A DNA stretch of 64,000 nucleotides from Micromonospora_J zhanjiangensis (lineage in GTDB: Bacteria; Actinomycetota; Actinomycetes; Mycobacteriales; Micromonosporaceae). The DNA lies in assembly GCF_042650605.1 (NCBI RefSeq), contig NZ_JBHSBN010000020.1:1-64000 (forward strand), written 5' to 3'. Of the stretch, positions 1 to 7,460 are shown one piece after another (the stretch's first letter is position 1; every line of letters starts with the position of its first letter). A program made the position numbers and the translations under genes. The notes below the pieces were generated by a model. That model saw only the letters and a program-made list of their open reading frames with translations, was not told the DNA's origin and did not search any database.

Positions 1-561
1 CGACGGCAGCGTCTCGTCCTCGGCGGTTTGCACGACGAACGAGGCGAAGTACCGTCCGGCCGCGTCCTTGATCACGGTGACCGAGGTGGGTGCCGACGGC
101 AGGCTGCGTGACCAGCGGACCGGCACGTCGCCGATCTTCGGCAACCGCAGGCGGCCGTTGTCGAGGACCTTGAACCTGCTGTTGTTGGTGAAGCGAATGG
201 CCTGCCGGTTGTCCTTACGGGACCTGAAGCGGGGTGCGGCCACCTTGCGGCCCTGGCGTTTGCCGGACAGCGAGTTGAAGAAGTTGCGGTACGCGGTGTT
301 CAGGTCCGCGAGGGCCTGCTGCAACACCACGGCCGATACCTCGCCCAGCCACGCCCGGCCCTCGGTGGCTTTGGCCTGGGTGATGACCAGCTTCGACAAG
401 TCGGCGTCCGAGACGTACTTCTCGCCCGTCTCGCGGGCCTGCTGGCGCAGACGCAGTCCGTCGTTGAAAACCACGCGGGCACACCCGAACGCCTGCGCCA
501 GCGCGGTGCGCTCAGCGGCGTCCGGGGTGATCCGGAAGTTGTAACGGAGCTGCACGATCAT
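1..561 (-). CDS. tnpB: TnpB / OrfB, IS605-type RNA-guided nuclease (partial, C-terminus beyond window)
   Basis: The first 187 residues of a TnpB protein are present and the frame is open to the window edge. The N-terminus (MIVQLRYNFRITPDAAE) is the OrfB helix-turn-helix/wedge region and leads into the central domain with RFTNNSRFKVL and RLPKIGDVPVRW motifs typical of OrfB_IS605. The RuvC catalytic aspartates and zinc ribbon would lie in the missing part, so activity cannot be judged. TnpB proteins are programmable nucleases guided by an RNA from the element end and help retain the transposon. The start is ATG at 561, with GTG at 564 as an alternative. Divergent from tnpA. Confidence 0.85.
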   Translation of the reverse strand, partial: MIVQLRYNFRITPDAAERTALAQAFGCARVVFNDGLRLRQQARETGEKYVSDADLSKLVITQAKATEGRAWLGEVSAVVLQQALADLNTAYRNFFNSLSGKRQGRKVAAPRFRSRKDNRQAIRFTNNSRFKVLDNGRLRLPKIGDVPVRWSRSLPSAPTSVTVIKDAAGRYFASFVVQTAEDETLPS

Positions 562-580
562 CACTGTACCATGTTGGTTT

Positions 581-1015
581 ATGGTCGAGTTTCAAGGCAT
601 ACGTACTGGCAGACACTGCGTTTTCGCGATGCACGTCCACTTGGTTTTCGTGACGAAGTTCCGGCACAGGGTGTTCGCCGACCGGCACCTGACCCGGATG
701 GAGACGATCATGCGAGACGTGTGCGCCGACTTCGAGGCCGAACTGGTCGAGTTCAACGGCGAGAACAACCACGTGCACCTCCTGGTCAACTTCCCGCCCA
801 AGGTCGCCGTGACCCGGCTGGTCAACTCCCTCAAAGGCGTGTCCTCGCGCCGCCTGCGGCAGGAGTTTCCCGACCTCGTGCACCACTATTACCGGGCCAA
901 CAAGCTCTGGTCGGGCTCATACTTCGCCGGGTCCGTCGGCGGCGCACCGCTAAGCGTCGTCAAGCAGTACATCGAACAGCAAAACCCTCCCGGTCAAGGC
1001 ACCGCTCAGGCCTAG
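581..1015 (+). CDS. tnpA: IS200/IS605 family transposase TnpA (Y1, HUH)
   Basis: This 144-residue protein matches the usual size of single-domain Y1 transposases. It shows the N-terminal VHLVFVTKFRHRVF block, the metal-binding HUH motif (NHVHLLVNFPP, residues about 66-76) and the catalytic tyrosine in VVKQYIEQQ near residue 128. The enzyme cuts and joins single-stranded DNA at hairpin ends and moves the element as a circle during replication. All key residues are visible, so the gene may be functional. It is divergent from tnpB, and its stop is followed closely by the element-end hairpin. Confidence 0.92.
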   Translation: MVEFQGIRTGRHCVFAMHVHLVFVTKFRHRVFADRHLTRMETIMRDVCADFEAELVEFNGENNHVHLLVNFPPKVAVTRLVNSLKGVSSRRLRQEFPDLVHHYYRANKLWSGSYFAGSVGGAPLSVVKQYIEQQNPPGQGTAQA

Positions 1016-1042
1016 CAGCCCTCCCAGCACGGGCCATCACCC

Positions 1043-1058
1043 CCGGCCTGAAGGCCGG
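1043..1058 (+). repeat. IS end hairpin (subterminal palindrome)
   Basis: CCGGCCTGAAGGCCGG is a perfect 6-bp stem with a TGAA loop (or 7 bp with a 2-nt loop). It lies 20 bp inside the inferred element boundary and 27 bp after the tnpA stop. It is likely the structure recognised by TnpA. Confidence 0.7.
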
Positions 1059-1078
1059 AGCACTGGCCCGCATTCCGG

Positions 1079-1504
1079 GTAGCCGTACGCGACGTGCACC
1101 CGGTCGCCCGGCCGGCCACCGGAGGCCCGGATCGACCGGGCCATCAGCCGGGCCCAGGTCCGCAGGTCCTCCCGGGTGTAGCCGACCACGGTCGGCCGCC
1201 CGGTGGTGCCCGACGACGCGTGCAGCCGGGCCACCTGCTCGCGGGGCACGGCGAACATGCCGAATGGGTAGGTGTCCCGCAGGTCGGACTTGCCGGTGAA
1301 CGGAAACCGGCCCAGGTCGGCCAGGTCGCGGCAGTCGTCGGGATGGACGCCGGCCGCGGCGAAGGCCGCCCGGTAGTGCGGCACGTTGTCGTACGCGTGC
1401 CGCAACGACCAGCGCAGGCGGGACAGTTGCAGCTCCCGCAGTTCGTCGACCGAGGCCCGTTCGACGGGTTCGAGTTCCTCCGGCCGGGGTGCCCGGTCCT
1501 GCAT
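1079..1504 (-). pseudogene. paaK: Phenylacetate-CoA ligase, N-terminal part, interrupted by the IS element
   Basis: The frame from ATG 1504 gives about 142 residues of a PaaK-type AMP-forming ligase: LRWSLRHAYDNVPHYRAAF near residue 30, then FPFTGKSDLRDTYPFGMFAVPR, the P-loop-like HASSGTTGRPTVVGY, and RPGDRVHVAYGY. Homology stops at this last tyrosine, where the IS605 end begins. Only a short nonsense tail follows, to a stop at 1037. An intact PaaK is about 430 residues and activates phenylacetate to phenylacetyl-CoA. The C-terminal half would be beyond the left edge, on the far side of the IS. A GGAGG ribosome site precedes the ATG, so the gene was probably real before insertion. Confidence 0.85.
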
Positions 1505-1637
1505 GGTGCCTCCTCGCCGCCGGTCGCCGCCGTGTCCGCGCCCGGCGACCGGCCGAATCGTACGCCCGCGCGGTAGCCGGTCGACCGGCGCCGGGCGATC
1601 CGGCGGCGACGGTGTGGGCGCGGGTCGGGGCGACGGG

Positions 1638-1689
1638 TTCACCGGGCCGGGTCCGACCCGCCGTTCACCGGGCCGGGTCCGACCCGCCG
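1638..1689. repeat. Two-unit 26-bp tandem repeat
   Basis: The 26-bp unit beginning TTCACCGGGCCGGGTCCGAC occurs twice in perfect tandem. The unit overlaps the 3' end of the small zinc-ribbon-like gene, and its TGA stop lies inside the right-hand unit. It probably arose by replication slippage. Confidence 0.8.
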
Positions 1690-1895
1690 CCCCACCGGCT
1701 CGGGTCGGCCATCGGCTCGCCGGCCAGCGCGAGCGCGTCGTACGCCCCGACCCAGGTGTCGCAGCGCGGCACCCCGCACACCGGGCACACGCCGGTGGTG
1801 GGGCTGTTCGCGTGGACCACGAGCACCTGCTGGAAGTAGCGGACCTGGTACGGCGACAGTTGGCCGGAGATGCGCCACGGATTGTCCTCCGACAT
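1665..1895 (-). CDS. Small cysteine-containing hypothetical protein
   Basis: I do not recognise a named family. From ATG 1895 the protein is 76 residues: a polar N-terminus (MSEDNPWRISGQLSP), a hydrophobic stretch with QVRYFQQVLVVHAN, then CPVCGVPRC (residues about 37-45), which could bind zinc. A longer frame reaches 2015, but that extension is low-complexity and lies in the intergenic region, so the shorter start is preferred. The last residues are encoded by a tandem repeat. Upstream of paaK on the same strand; no functional link is evident. Confidence 0.55.
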   Translation of the reverse strand: MSEDNPWRISGQLSPYQVRYFQQVLVVHANSPTTGVCPVCGVPRCDTWVGAYDALALAGEPMADPSRWGGGSDPAR

Positions 1896-2098
1896 CGGCG
1901 GTTGCCCTTCATCGATCAACGCCGCTCCGGGCGGAACTACGCTCAGTGTGTCGACAACGACCGAGGGGCACAACCCGCCGCGGCTGCCGACCGGCTGCGC
2001 CCCTCCGGCTGACAAGATCGGGTTCGCTTGGTAGACAGGTGACGGGTCCGCGTACCGCCAGGTGGACGGCGGGCCGGCACTTGCGACGAAAGGCGACC

Positions 2099-3139
2099 AT
2101 GCCCCCTGCCGACGAATCCGCCGGCCCGGCGATCCCGGTCGGTTCCCCGCCGACCGCCGGCGCCCTCCGGGCCGCCTCCCGCGACGGCGTCACCGGTGCC
2201 GCCGCGGTGGAGCGGAACGGACGGGAGCTGGACGCGGCGACCGCCTGGGAACGGTTGCTCAAGGTGCGCGACGGCGCCGACGCCGAGGCGGCCGGCCTGG
2301 TCCAGGGCCCGGACGGCCGGTGGCGGTGGGCCGGTGCCGCCTGCGCCGAGGCGACCCGGCTGGCCGAGTTGTACCTGCCGCTGTGCCTGGCCGGTCCCCG
2401 GTACGCCTGGGCCCAGCTCGGTCAGAGCCTGGACGGTTTCATCGCCGCCCGCACCGGCGACGCCATCTACGTCACCGGCGAGGAGGATCGGCGGCACCTG
2501 CACCGGCTGCGGGCCCTGGCCGACGCGGTCGTCGTCGGCGCCGGCACCGTCGTCACCGACGATCCCCGGCTGACCGTGCGCGACTGCGCCGGAACCAGTC
2601 CGGTCCGGGTGGTCCTCGACCGGTCCGGCCGGTTGTCGCCGCGCTGCCACCTGTTCACCGACGGGGCCGCGCCGACCCTGCGGCTGGTGGGCGTCGGGGC
2701 CGACGTGCCGGAGCAGGACGGGGTGCAGGTGCTCCGGTTGCCCGCCGCCGACGCCGGGTTCGCCCCACGCGAGGTGCTTGCCGCGTTGGCCGGCCGCGGC
2801 CTCGGCCGGGTGCTGGTCGAGGGCGGTGGGGTCACGGTGTCGCGGTTCCTGCGCGAGCGCGCCCTGCACCGGCTCTACCTCACCGTCGCCCCGGTGCTGA
2901 TCGGTGACGGCGTCCCGGGCCTGCGGTTTCCCGGCGAACCCCGGATGCGCGACGCGCTACGCGCCCCCACCCGGCGCGGCCACCTCGGTGAGGACACGCT
3001 GTTCGAGCTCGATCTGCGGCCGGGCGGGACGCGGCCGGGCCAGCCAGCGGGCGATCAGCAGACCGAGGCCGGGCAGGCTCGCCACGAAGGTGCACACGCC
3101 GTAGACCACGGCGACCGTGAGGCCCTGCGCGGCGCTTAG
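2099..3139 (+). CDS. RibD C-terminal-domain (DHFR-like) pyrimidine reductase family protein
   Basis: A 346-residue protein started at ATG 2099 with a GAAAGG ribosome site. The first 100 residues are variable. Residues about 105-310 form a RibD_C/dihydrofolate-reductase-like domain with GQSLDGFIA, GAGTVVTDDPRLTVR, the LVEGGGVTVSRFL substrate/NADPH block and LTVAPVLIGDG. It lacks the N-terminal deaminase domain of bifunctional RibD, so it would be a stand-alone reductase of a ribosyl-aminopyrimidine-like substrate or a repurposed relative. The last ~38 residues look unlike the family and overlap the convergent flippase gene by 183 bp. It adjoins an operon with a pterin-synthase-fold protein, which fits pteridine/flavin-type chemistry. 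Confidence 0.85.
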   Translation: MPPADESAGPAIPVGSPPTAGALRAASRDGVTGAAAVERNGRELDAATAWERLLKVRDGADAEAAGLVQGPDGRWRWAGAACAEATRLAELYLPLCLAGPRYAWAQLGQSLDGFIAARTGDAIYVTGEEDRRHLHRLRALADAVVVGAGTVVTDDPRLTVRDCAGTSPVRVVLDRSGRLSPRCHLFTDGAAPTLRLVGVGADVPEQDGVQVLRLPAADAGFAPREVLAALAGRGLGRVLVEGGGVTVSRFLRERALHRLYLTVAPVLIGDGVPGLRFPGEPRMRDALRAPTRRGHLGEDTLFELDLRPGGTRPGQPAGDQQTEAGQARHEGAHAVDHGDREALRGA

Positions 3140-3961
3140 CCCCGCCATCCCGAACGCCCAGGCCAGCACCCCCTCCCGAGGTCCCCAGCCGCCGACGTTC
3201 AACGGCAACGCCATCGCCAGCAGGGCGAGCAGCAGCAGCGGTGCCAGGGTGAGCAGCGGCGCCGAGACCCCGGTCACCCGCGCGGCGACGAGGAACATCG
3301 CCAGGTGACCGGCCAGCACCACGGTCGACGAGAGCAGCACACCGGGCCAACTGTTCCGGGCGAGCAGGCCGAGTCGTACGTCGGTCAGGGCGGTGCCCCA
3401 GGCCCGGCGCCACCGGGCGCCGCCCCGCCACAGCCGCAGCCCGATCGCGGCGGCGAGGGCGCCGCCGGCCACCGCGGCCAGGATCAGGACGACGGTGGGG
3501 GTGACCCGCACCCGGTGCGCCTCGGCGAGCGCCAGCGACGGCTGGCCGAGCAGCGCGACCGCCCCGACGGCGACCAGCACCACCTGCCCGGCGGTCCGTT
3601 CCAGGACCACCGCCCGCACACCCCGGCCCACGTCGCCCTCGTGCTGTCCGTGCCGGACCGCGCGGTGCACGTCACCGAGCACGCCACCGGGTAGCGCCGC
3701 GTTGAGGAACAACGCCCGGTAGTAGTCGGCCACGGCGCAGCCCAGCGGAAGTCGCAGGCCGAGCCGGCTGGCCACCAGTCGCCAGCGCCAGGCGCTGAGC
3801 ACGGTGGTCAGCAACCCGATGCCGAGCGCCGCGGCCAGCGCGCCGACCCCGACCAGGCGCAGCCCGTCCAGGAACGCGGCGGCACCCAGCCGCCAGACCA
3901 GCAATCCGAGGATGGCCAGGCCGGCGAACGGCCGCGCCCAGGCCCAGACGGTACGCATCAC
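2957..3961 (-). CDS. Flippase-like integral membrane protein (lysylphosphatidylglycerol-synthase TM / UPF0104 type)
   Basis: 334 residues with about eight hydrophobic helices. It has the family pattern of an N-terminal helix (AGLAILGLLVWRLG), SAWRWRLVASRLG, YYRALFLNAALPGGVLGDVHRAVRHG (the conserved loop of AglD/MprF-type proteins) and a late MALPLNVGGWGPREG block. Relatives flip or modify lipid-linked substrates in the cytoplasmic membrane. GTG 3961 overlaps the stop of the upstream methyltransferase as GTGA (ATG 3958 is an alternative), so it is the last coupled gene of the operon. Its 3' end runs 183 bp into the convergent RibD-like gene. The role in the pathway, for example exporting a lipid-linked product, is inferred. 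Confidence 0.8.
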   Translation of the reverse strand: MMRTVWAWARPFAGLAILGLLVWRLGAAAFLDGLRLVGVGALAAALGIGLLTTVLSAWRWRLVASRLGLRLPLGCAVADYYRALFLNAALPGGVLGDVHRAVRHGQHEGDVGRGVRAVVLERTAGQVVLVAVGAVALLGQPSLALAEAHRVRVTPTVVLILAAVAGGALAAAIGLRLWRGGARWRRAWGTALTDVRLGLLARNSWPGVLLSSTVVLAGHLAMFLVAARVTGVSAPLLTLAPLLLLALLAMALPLNVGGWGPREGVLAWAFGMAGLSAAQGLTVAVVYGVCTFVASLPGLGLLIARWLARPRPARPQIELEQRVLTEVAAPGGGA

Positions 3962-4812
3962 GACGCGTCCCCGTCCGGCAGGGCGAGCAGGTCACTGTGG
4001 CCGACCGTCACCCGCAGCCGACCGGCCGCGCCGGCGGTCAGCCGGCGATCCAGGTACGCCGCGCCGGGTCCGGCCAGCTCGGGCACCTGTTCGCAGGCGG
4101 CGCCCACCCAGCCGCGCAGCCACTCAACGGTGAGCGCGGCCTGCTCCGGGCCGAGCCGCCACGGGCTGGGCCGAACGTGCACGGTCGCGCCCCGCCCGGT
4201 GAACGCGTCGGTGGCGACCGCCACCGCGTCCGGGCCGAGCAGCCGCCGGCCGCCGGTGACGCGCCGCTGGTGGGCGTTGAAGGCGGCCCGGATCTCGGCG
4301 TCGAGCGGGTCGACCGGGTCGAGGTCGACCTCGCCGAGCACGGAGAGCGCGAACAGGGCCGGGCAGCCCGCGGCGACGCAGGCGGCGGCCAGTGCGCCGA
4401 CCTCCGCCGCGGTGAGCACGTCCAGCAGCGCGGAGGCGGTCACCAGCGACGTGCCGGCCAGGACGTCCGCGGTGAGCGCCGTGACGTCGATCCGCTCGGT
4501 GGTCACGCTGACCGGTGCGCCGTCGGCGGCCGTGCCGGCCATTGTCGCACCGGCCCGGGCCAGCAGGAGCGGATCGGTGTCATGCATGATCCAGTGCTGT
4601 GGGCCGGGCAGCCGACCGGCCAGCCAGCGGCCCATCGAACCGGTGCCGCACCCGAGGTCGCGGACCACCGCAGGACCGGTCCGACCGGCGTCGCCAGCCA
4701 ACCGGTCACGCAGCAGCCCGACCAGTTCGTCCGAGCGGGCCGCGGCGTCGGCCGGCTCCCGCAGGGCCAGCCACTCCGGGGCGTAGACGGTCTGTTCGCC
4801 GGACTCACTCAT
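3958..4812 (-). CDS. Class I SAM-dependent methyltransferase
   Basis: 284 residues with a Rossmann-type SAM site: VVRDLGCGTGSMGRWLAGRL (motif I, about residue 50), an acidic MHDTDP (motif II) and ERIDVTAL. The C-terminal half (HVRPSPWRLG, VEWLRGWVGAACEQVPE) is typical of actinobacterial methyltransferases that travel with GT4 glycosyltransferases and flippase-like proteins. ATG 4812 is preferred because GGAGG sits 5 nt before it; ATG 4815 is possible. The gene overlaps the glycosyltransferase upstream by several bases and the flippase downstream by 4 bp, so translation is coupled. The methyl acceptor is unknown. Confidence 0.82.
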   Translation of the reverse strand: MSESGEQTVYAPEWLALREPADAAARSDELVGLLRDRLAGDAGRTGPAVVRDLGCGTGSMGRWLAGRLPGPQHWIMHDTDPLLLARAGATMAGTAADGAPVSVTTERIDVTALTADVLAGTSLVTASALLDVLTAAEVGALAAACVAAGCPALFALSVLGEVDLDPVDPLDAEIRAAFNAHQRRVTGGRRLLGPDAVAVATDAFTGRGATVHVRPSPWRLGPEQAALTVEWLRGWVGAACEQVPELAGPGAAYLDRRLTAGAAGRLRVTVGHSDLLALPDGDAS

Positions 4813-5926
4813 CATGTCCTCCCGGATCGCGGCGGAGCTGGTCCAGCACGCCGGCCAGGCGTTGCGACGTCGCCGCCCAGCCGGCCAGGGCGGTCCGCCG
4901 CCGGACGGCGGCGGACCGGAGCCGGGCGCGTAGTTCAGGTTCGGACAACCAGCGCCGGACGGCGCCGGCGAGGGCCGCCGGGTCGCCGGCCGGCACCAGG
5001 ATCCCCGGCAGCGCGCCGTCCGGAGTGTGCCCGAGCGCCTCCGGCACGCCGTCCACCGCGGTGGCCAGCACCGGTACGCCCCGGGCCAGCGACTCGGTCA
5101 CCACCATGCCGTACGTCTCGGCGTGGGACGGCAGGACGGTGAGATCGGCCGCAGCGTACGTGGCGGCCAACTCGTCCCCGGTCCGCGGACCGGTCAGCCG
5201 GATCCGGTCGTCGAGCCCCGCCTCGCCGATCGACCGGCGTACCCGGTCGACGAAGTCCGGGTCCCGGCGCAGCCCGCCGACCAGCTGGCAGTCCCAGTCC
5301 AGGTCGGTGACCGTGGCGAGCGCCTCGACCAGCAGGTCCTGCCCCTTGCGGCGGGTGACCGACGCGACGCACACCAGCCGGCCGCCGGAACACGTGCCGG
5401 CGACCGGCAGCGCCGCGTCGACACCGGGCGCGGCGACGTGCACCCGGGCGGGATCGAGACCGTGCCGGTCGACCAGCCGGTCGGCGGCCCAGGTGCTGGT
5501 CGCCACCACCGCCCGGGCGGCGCGCAGCACCCGCCGCTCGCCGGCGTCCAGCCGGGCCGCCAGGTCGGGCGCCAGGCCCGACTCGTCGGCCAGCGGCAGG
5601 TGCACCAGGACGGCCAGTCGCAGCCGGTCGGCCGCCGGGACGACGACCTCCGGAACGGCGCAGGCCACCAGCCCGTCGAGCAGCACCACCGCGCCGTCGG
5701 GCAACACGGCCAGGGCGGCGGCCAGGGCGGCGGCGGCCGCCCGGTCAGGTCGCGGCCAGCCGCCGTCGACGGTCAGCTCCCCCACCGACCAGCCGACGGT
5801 CGGCAGGTCCTGGCAGACCCGCCGGTCGTAGGTGTTGCCGCCGCTGGGCACGGTCGGGTCGTCGATGTCACCGGGCAGCACGACGTGCACCCGGCGCAGA
5901 TCGGTGGTGGCGGCCTCGGCTCTCAC
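4805..5926 (-). CDS. Glycosyltransferase family 4
   Basis: 373 residues with a GT-B fold. The N-terminal acceptor domain has HVVLPGDIDDPTVPSGGNTYDRRV, with the GG loop of GT4 enzymes. The C-terminal donor domain has VCVASVTRRKGQDLLVEAL, LVGGLRRDPDF, and the E-x7-E motif in LPSHAETYGMVVTESLARG (residues about 270-288), which positions the nucleotide-sugar. It would transfer a hexose-like sugar to an unidentified acceptor at the cytoplasmic face. It starts at GTG 5926, overlapping the pterin-synthase-like stop as GTGA. The donor and acceptor cannot be read from sequence. Confidence 0.88.
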   Translation of the reverse strand: MRAEAATTDLRRVHVVLPGDIDDPTVPSGGNTYDRRVCQDLPTVGWSVGELTVDGGWPRPDRAAAAALAAALAVLPDGAVVLLDGLVACAVPEVVVPAADRLRLAVLVHLPLADESGLAPDLAARLDAGERRVLRAARAVVATSTWAADRLVDRHGLDPARVHVAAPGVDAALPVAGTCSGGRLVCVASVTRRKGQDLLVEALATVTDLDWDCQLVGGLRRDPDFVDRVRRSIGEAGLDDRIRLTGPRTGDELAATYAAADLTVLPSHAETYGMVVTESLARGVPVLATAVDGVPEALGHTPDGALPGILVPAGDPAALAGAVRRWLSEPELRARLRSAAVRRRTALAGWAATSQRLAGVLDQLRRDPGGHDE

Positions 5927-6321
5927 AGCTGCCGTTCGTAACTCGCCCAGGCGACGTGCGACTCGTGCAGGGTGACGGACAGCCCGGTCAGCGCCCGGGC
6001 TCCCTCGCCCAGGGACCCGGCCGCCACCCGGTCGGCCAGCCGGTCGGCGATGACCTTGGCCAGGAACTCGGTGGAGGTGTTGATCCCGGCGAACGCCTCC
6101 TCGTCGTCGAGGTTGCGGTAGTTCAGCTCGCCGAGGATCTCCCCGAGCTGCTGGGTCGCCAGGCCGATGTCGACGACGATGTTGTCGGCGTCGAGTTCGG
6201 AGCGGCGGAACGTGGCGTCGACGAGGAACGTCGCGCCGTGCAGCCGCTGCGCCGGGCCGAAGACCTCACCTCGGAAGCTGTGCGCGACCATCAGATGATC
6301 GCGGACGGTGATGCTGAACAA
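5923..6321 (-). CDS. 6-pyruvoyl-tetrahydropterin synthase / QueD-fold protein (atypical)
   Basis: 132 residues, the normal length for this tunnelling-fold family. FSITVRDHLMVAHSF corresponds to the first strand and first zinc histidine, and the C-terminal ESHVAWASYE resembles the substrate-anchoring glutamate motif. The usual HGHNY zinc motif appears here as LHGATF, so the third metal histidine is absent, and no catalytic cysteine lies before it. Canonical members act on dihydroneopterin triphosphate, in tetrahydropterin or queuosine synthesis; this variant may have altered chemistry. The start is TTG 6321 with AGGAGG 7 nt upstream. The stop overlaps the glycosyltransferase start. Confidence 0.82.
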   Translation of the reverse strand: MFSITVRDHLMVAHSFRGEVFGPAQRLHGATFLVDATFRRSELDADNIVVDIGLATQQLGEILGELNYRNLDDEEAFAGINTSTEFLAKVIADRLADRVAAGSLGEGARALTGLSVTLHESHVAWASYERQL

Positions 6322-6370
6322 GGATCGTCCTCCTGCAGTTCGCGGTCGGGTGCCCGGGCGCCCGGGCGGC

Positions 6371-7342
6371 TCAGTAGGTGACACGTAGACACAACGCGGA
6401 AAGTTCACCGCTGGTGAGCTTCGGCATTACCCGGGGAAGATCGGCGAAACCGCACTCGCCGCTGATCAGGGCGTCGAAGGCCGGATCGGCCAGCAGATCG
6501 AGCGCCAGCGCCATCCGGTCGGCGTAGCTGCGCCGGCCGGCGCGGGCCGGCGAGACGGTGCCCACCTGGCTGCCGCGGATGGTCAACCGACGGGAGTGGA
6601 AATTCTCCCCCAGCGGCAGGGCGACTCGCCGGTCGCCGTACCAGCTCAGCTCGACGACCGTGCCCTCCGGCGCGAGCAGTTCCAGCGCGCGGGTGAGTCC
6701 CTCGGCGCTGGCGCTGGCGTGCACCACCAGGTCGCAGCCGTCGGCCGCGGCGGCGGGCGGGGCGAAGTCGACGCCGAGCGCGGCGGCCACCGCGGCCCGG
6801 TCCGGGTTGGTGTCGACCAGCTGCACCCGCACGCCCGGGAAGCGGGCGAGCAGGGCCGCGACCGAGCAGCCGACCATTCCCGCGCCGACCACGGCGATCC
6901 GGTCGCCGACCAGTGGCGCCGCGTCCCAGAGCGCGTTCACCGCGGTCTCCACCGTGCCGGCCAGCACCGCCCGGGCCGGGGGCACCGCGTCCGGGACCGG
7001 TATCACCGCCTCGGCCGGGACGATGTACCGGGTCTGGTGCGGGTAGAGGCAGAAGACGGTCCGGCCGAGCAGGTCCGCCGGGCCCTGCTCGACCACGCCG
7101 ACGTTGAGGTAGCCGTACTTGACCGGGGCGGGGAAGTCGCCCTCCTGGTAGGGCGCGCGCATCGTGGCGTACTGGTTGGGCGGCACCGCGCCGCCGAAGA
7201 CCAGTGTCTCGGTGCCCCGGCTCACCGCCGAGTGGCTGCTGCGCACCAGCACCTCGCCGGGGCCGGGATCCGGCAGCTCGACCGCTCGTATCTCCCCCTC
7301 CCCCGGGGTACGGAGCCAGAAGGCATGGGCGGTCGAGGGCAT
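6371..7342 (-). CDS. Medium-chain (MDR) dehydrogenase, zinc-type family, zinc ligands not evident
   Basis: 323 residues with an N-terminal GroES-like domain (GPGEVLVRSSHSAVSRGTE) and a Rossmann NAD(P)-binding domain (IAVVGAGMVGCSVAALL, about residue 165, followed by VQLVDTNPDRAAVAAALG). The four-cysteine structural zinc lobe and the usual catalytic Cys-His-Cys set are not visible, so it resembles the BchC-like or threonine-dehydrogenase-like branch rather than classic alcohol dehydrogenases. First gene of the coupled minus-strand operon. ATG 7342 has a perfect AGGAGG 6 nt upstream; ATG 7348 would be too close. Probably oxidises or reduces a side chain of the pathway intermediate (inference). 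Confidence 0.8.
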   Translation of the reverse strand: MPSTAHAFWLRTPGEGEIRAVELPDPGPGEVLVRSSHSAVSRGTETLVFGGAVPPNQYATMRAPYQEGDFPAPVKYGYLNVGVVEQGPADLLGRTVFCLYPHQTRYIVPAEAVIPVPDAVPPARAVLAGTVETAVNALWDAAPLVGDRIAVVGAGMVGCSVAALLARFPGVRVQLVDTNPDRAAVAAALGVDFAPPAAAADGCDLVVHASASAEGLTRALELLAPEGTVVELSWYGDRRVALPLGENFHSRRLTIRGSQVGTVSPARAGRRSYADRMALALDLLADPAFDALISGECGFADLPRVMPKLTSGELSALCLRVTY

Positions 7343-7460
7343 GGGCATCCTCCTGGTGACGAGGCGATGACACTCGGTAGACGACGGGTTGTGGATCTTC
7401 AGAACGCGATTACCATACGCCGCAGCTTGAACACCGCCACACAACGTAACGGGAGGTGCG

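Larger units (their letters stand above)
1..1078. mobile_element. IS200/IS605-family insertion sequence (left part outside the window)
   Basis: Divergent tnpB (minus) and tnpA (plus) genes with about 19 bp between their starts are the classic IS605 layout. Downstream of tnpA a short perfect hairpin (1043-1058) sits near the element tip, as expected for the end bound by a Y1 transposase. The right boundary is placed at 1078/1079: homology to phenylacetate-CoA ligase resumes exactly there, directly after a TAC triplet in paaK. These elements insert 3' of a short target ending in AC and make no target duplication. The other end, including the region that would encode the TnpB guide RNA, lies left of the window. 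Confidence 0.88.
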
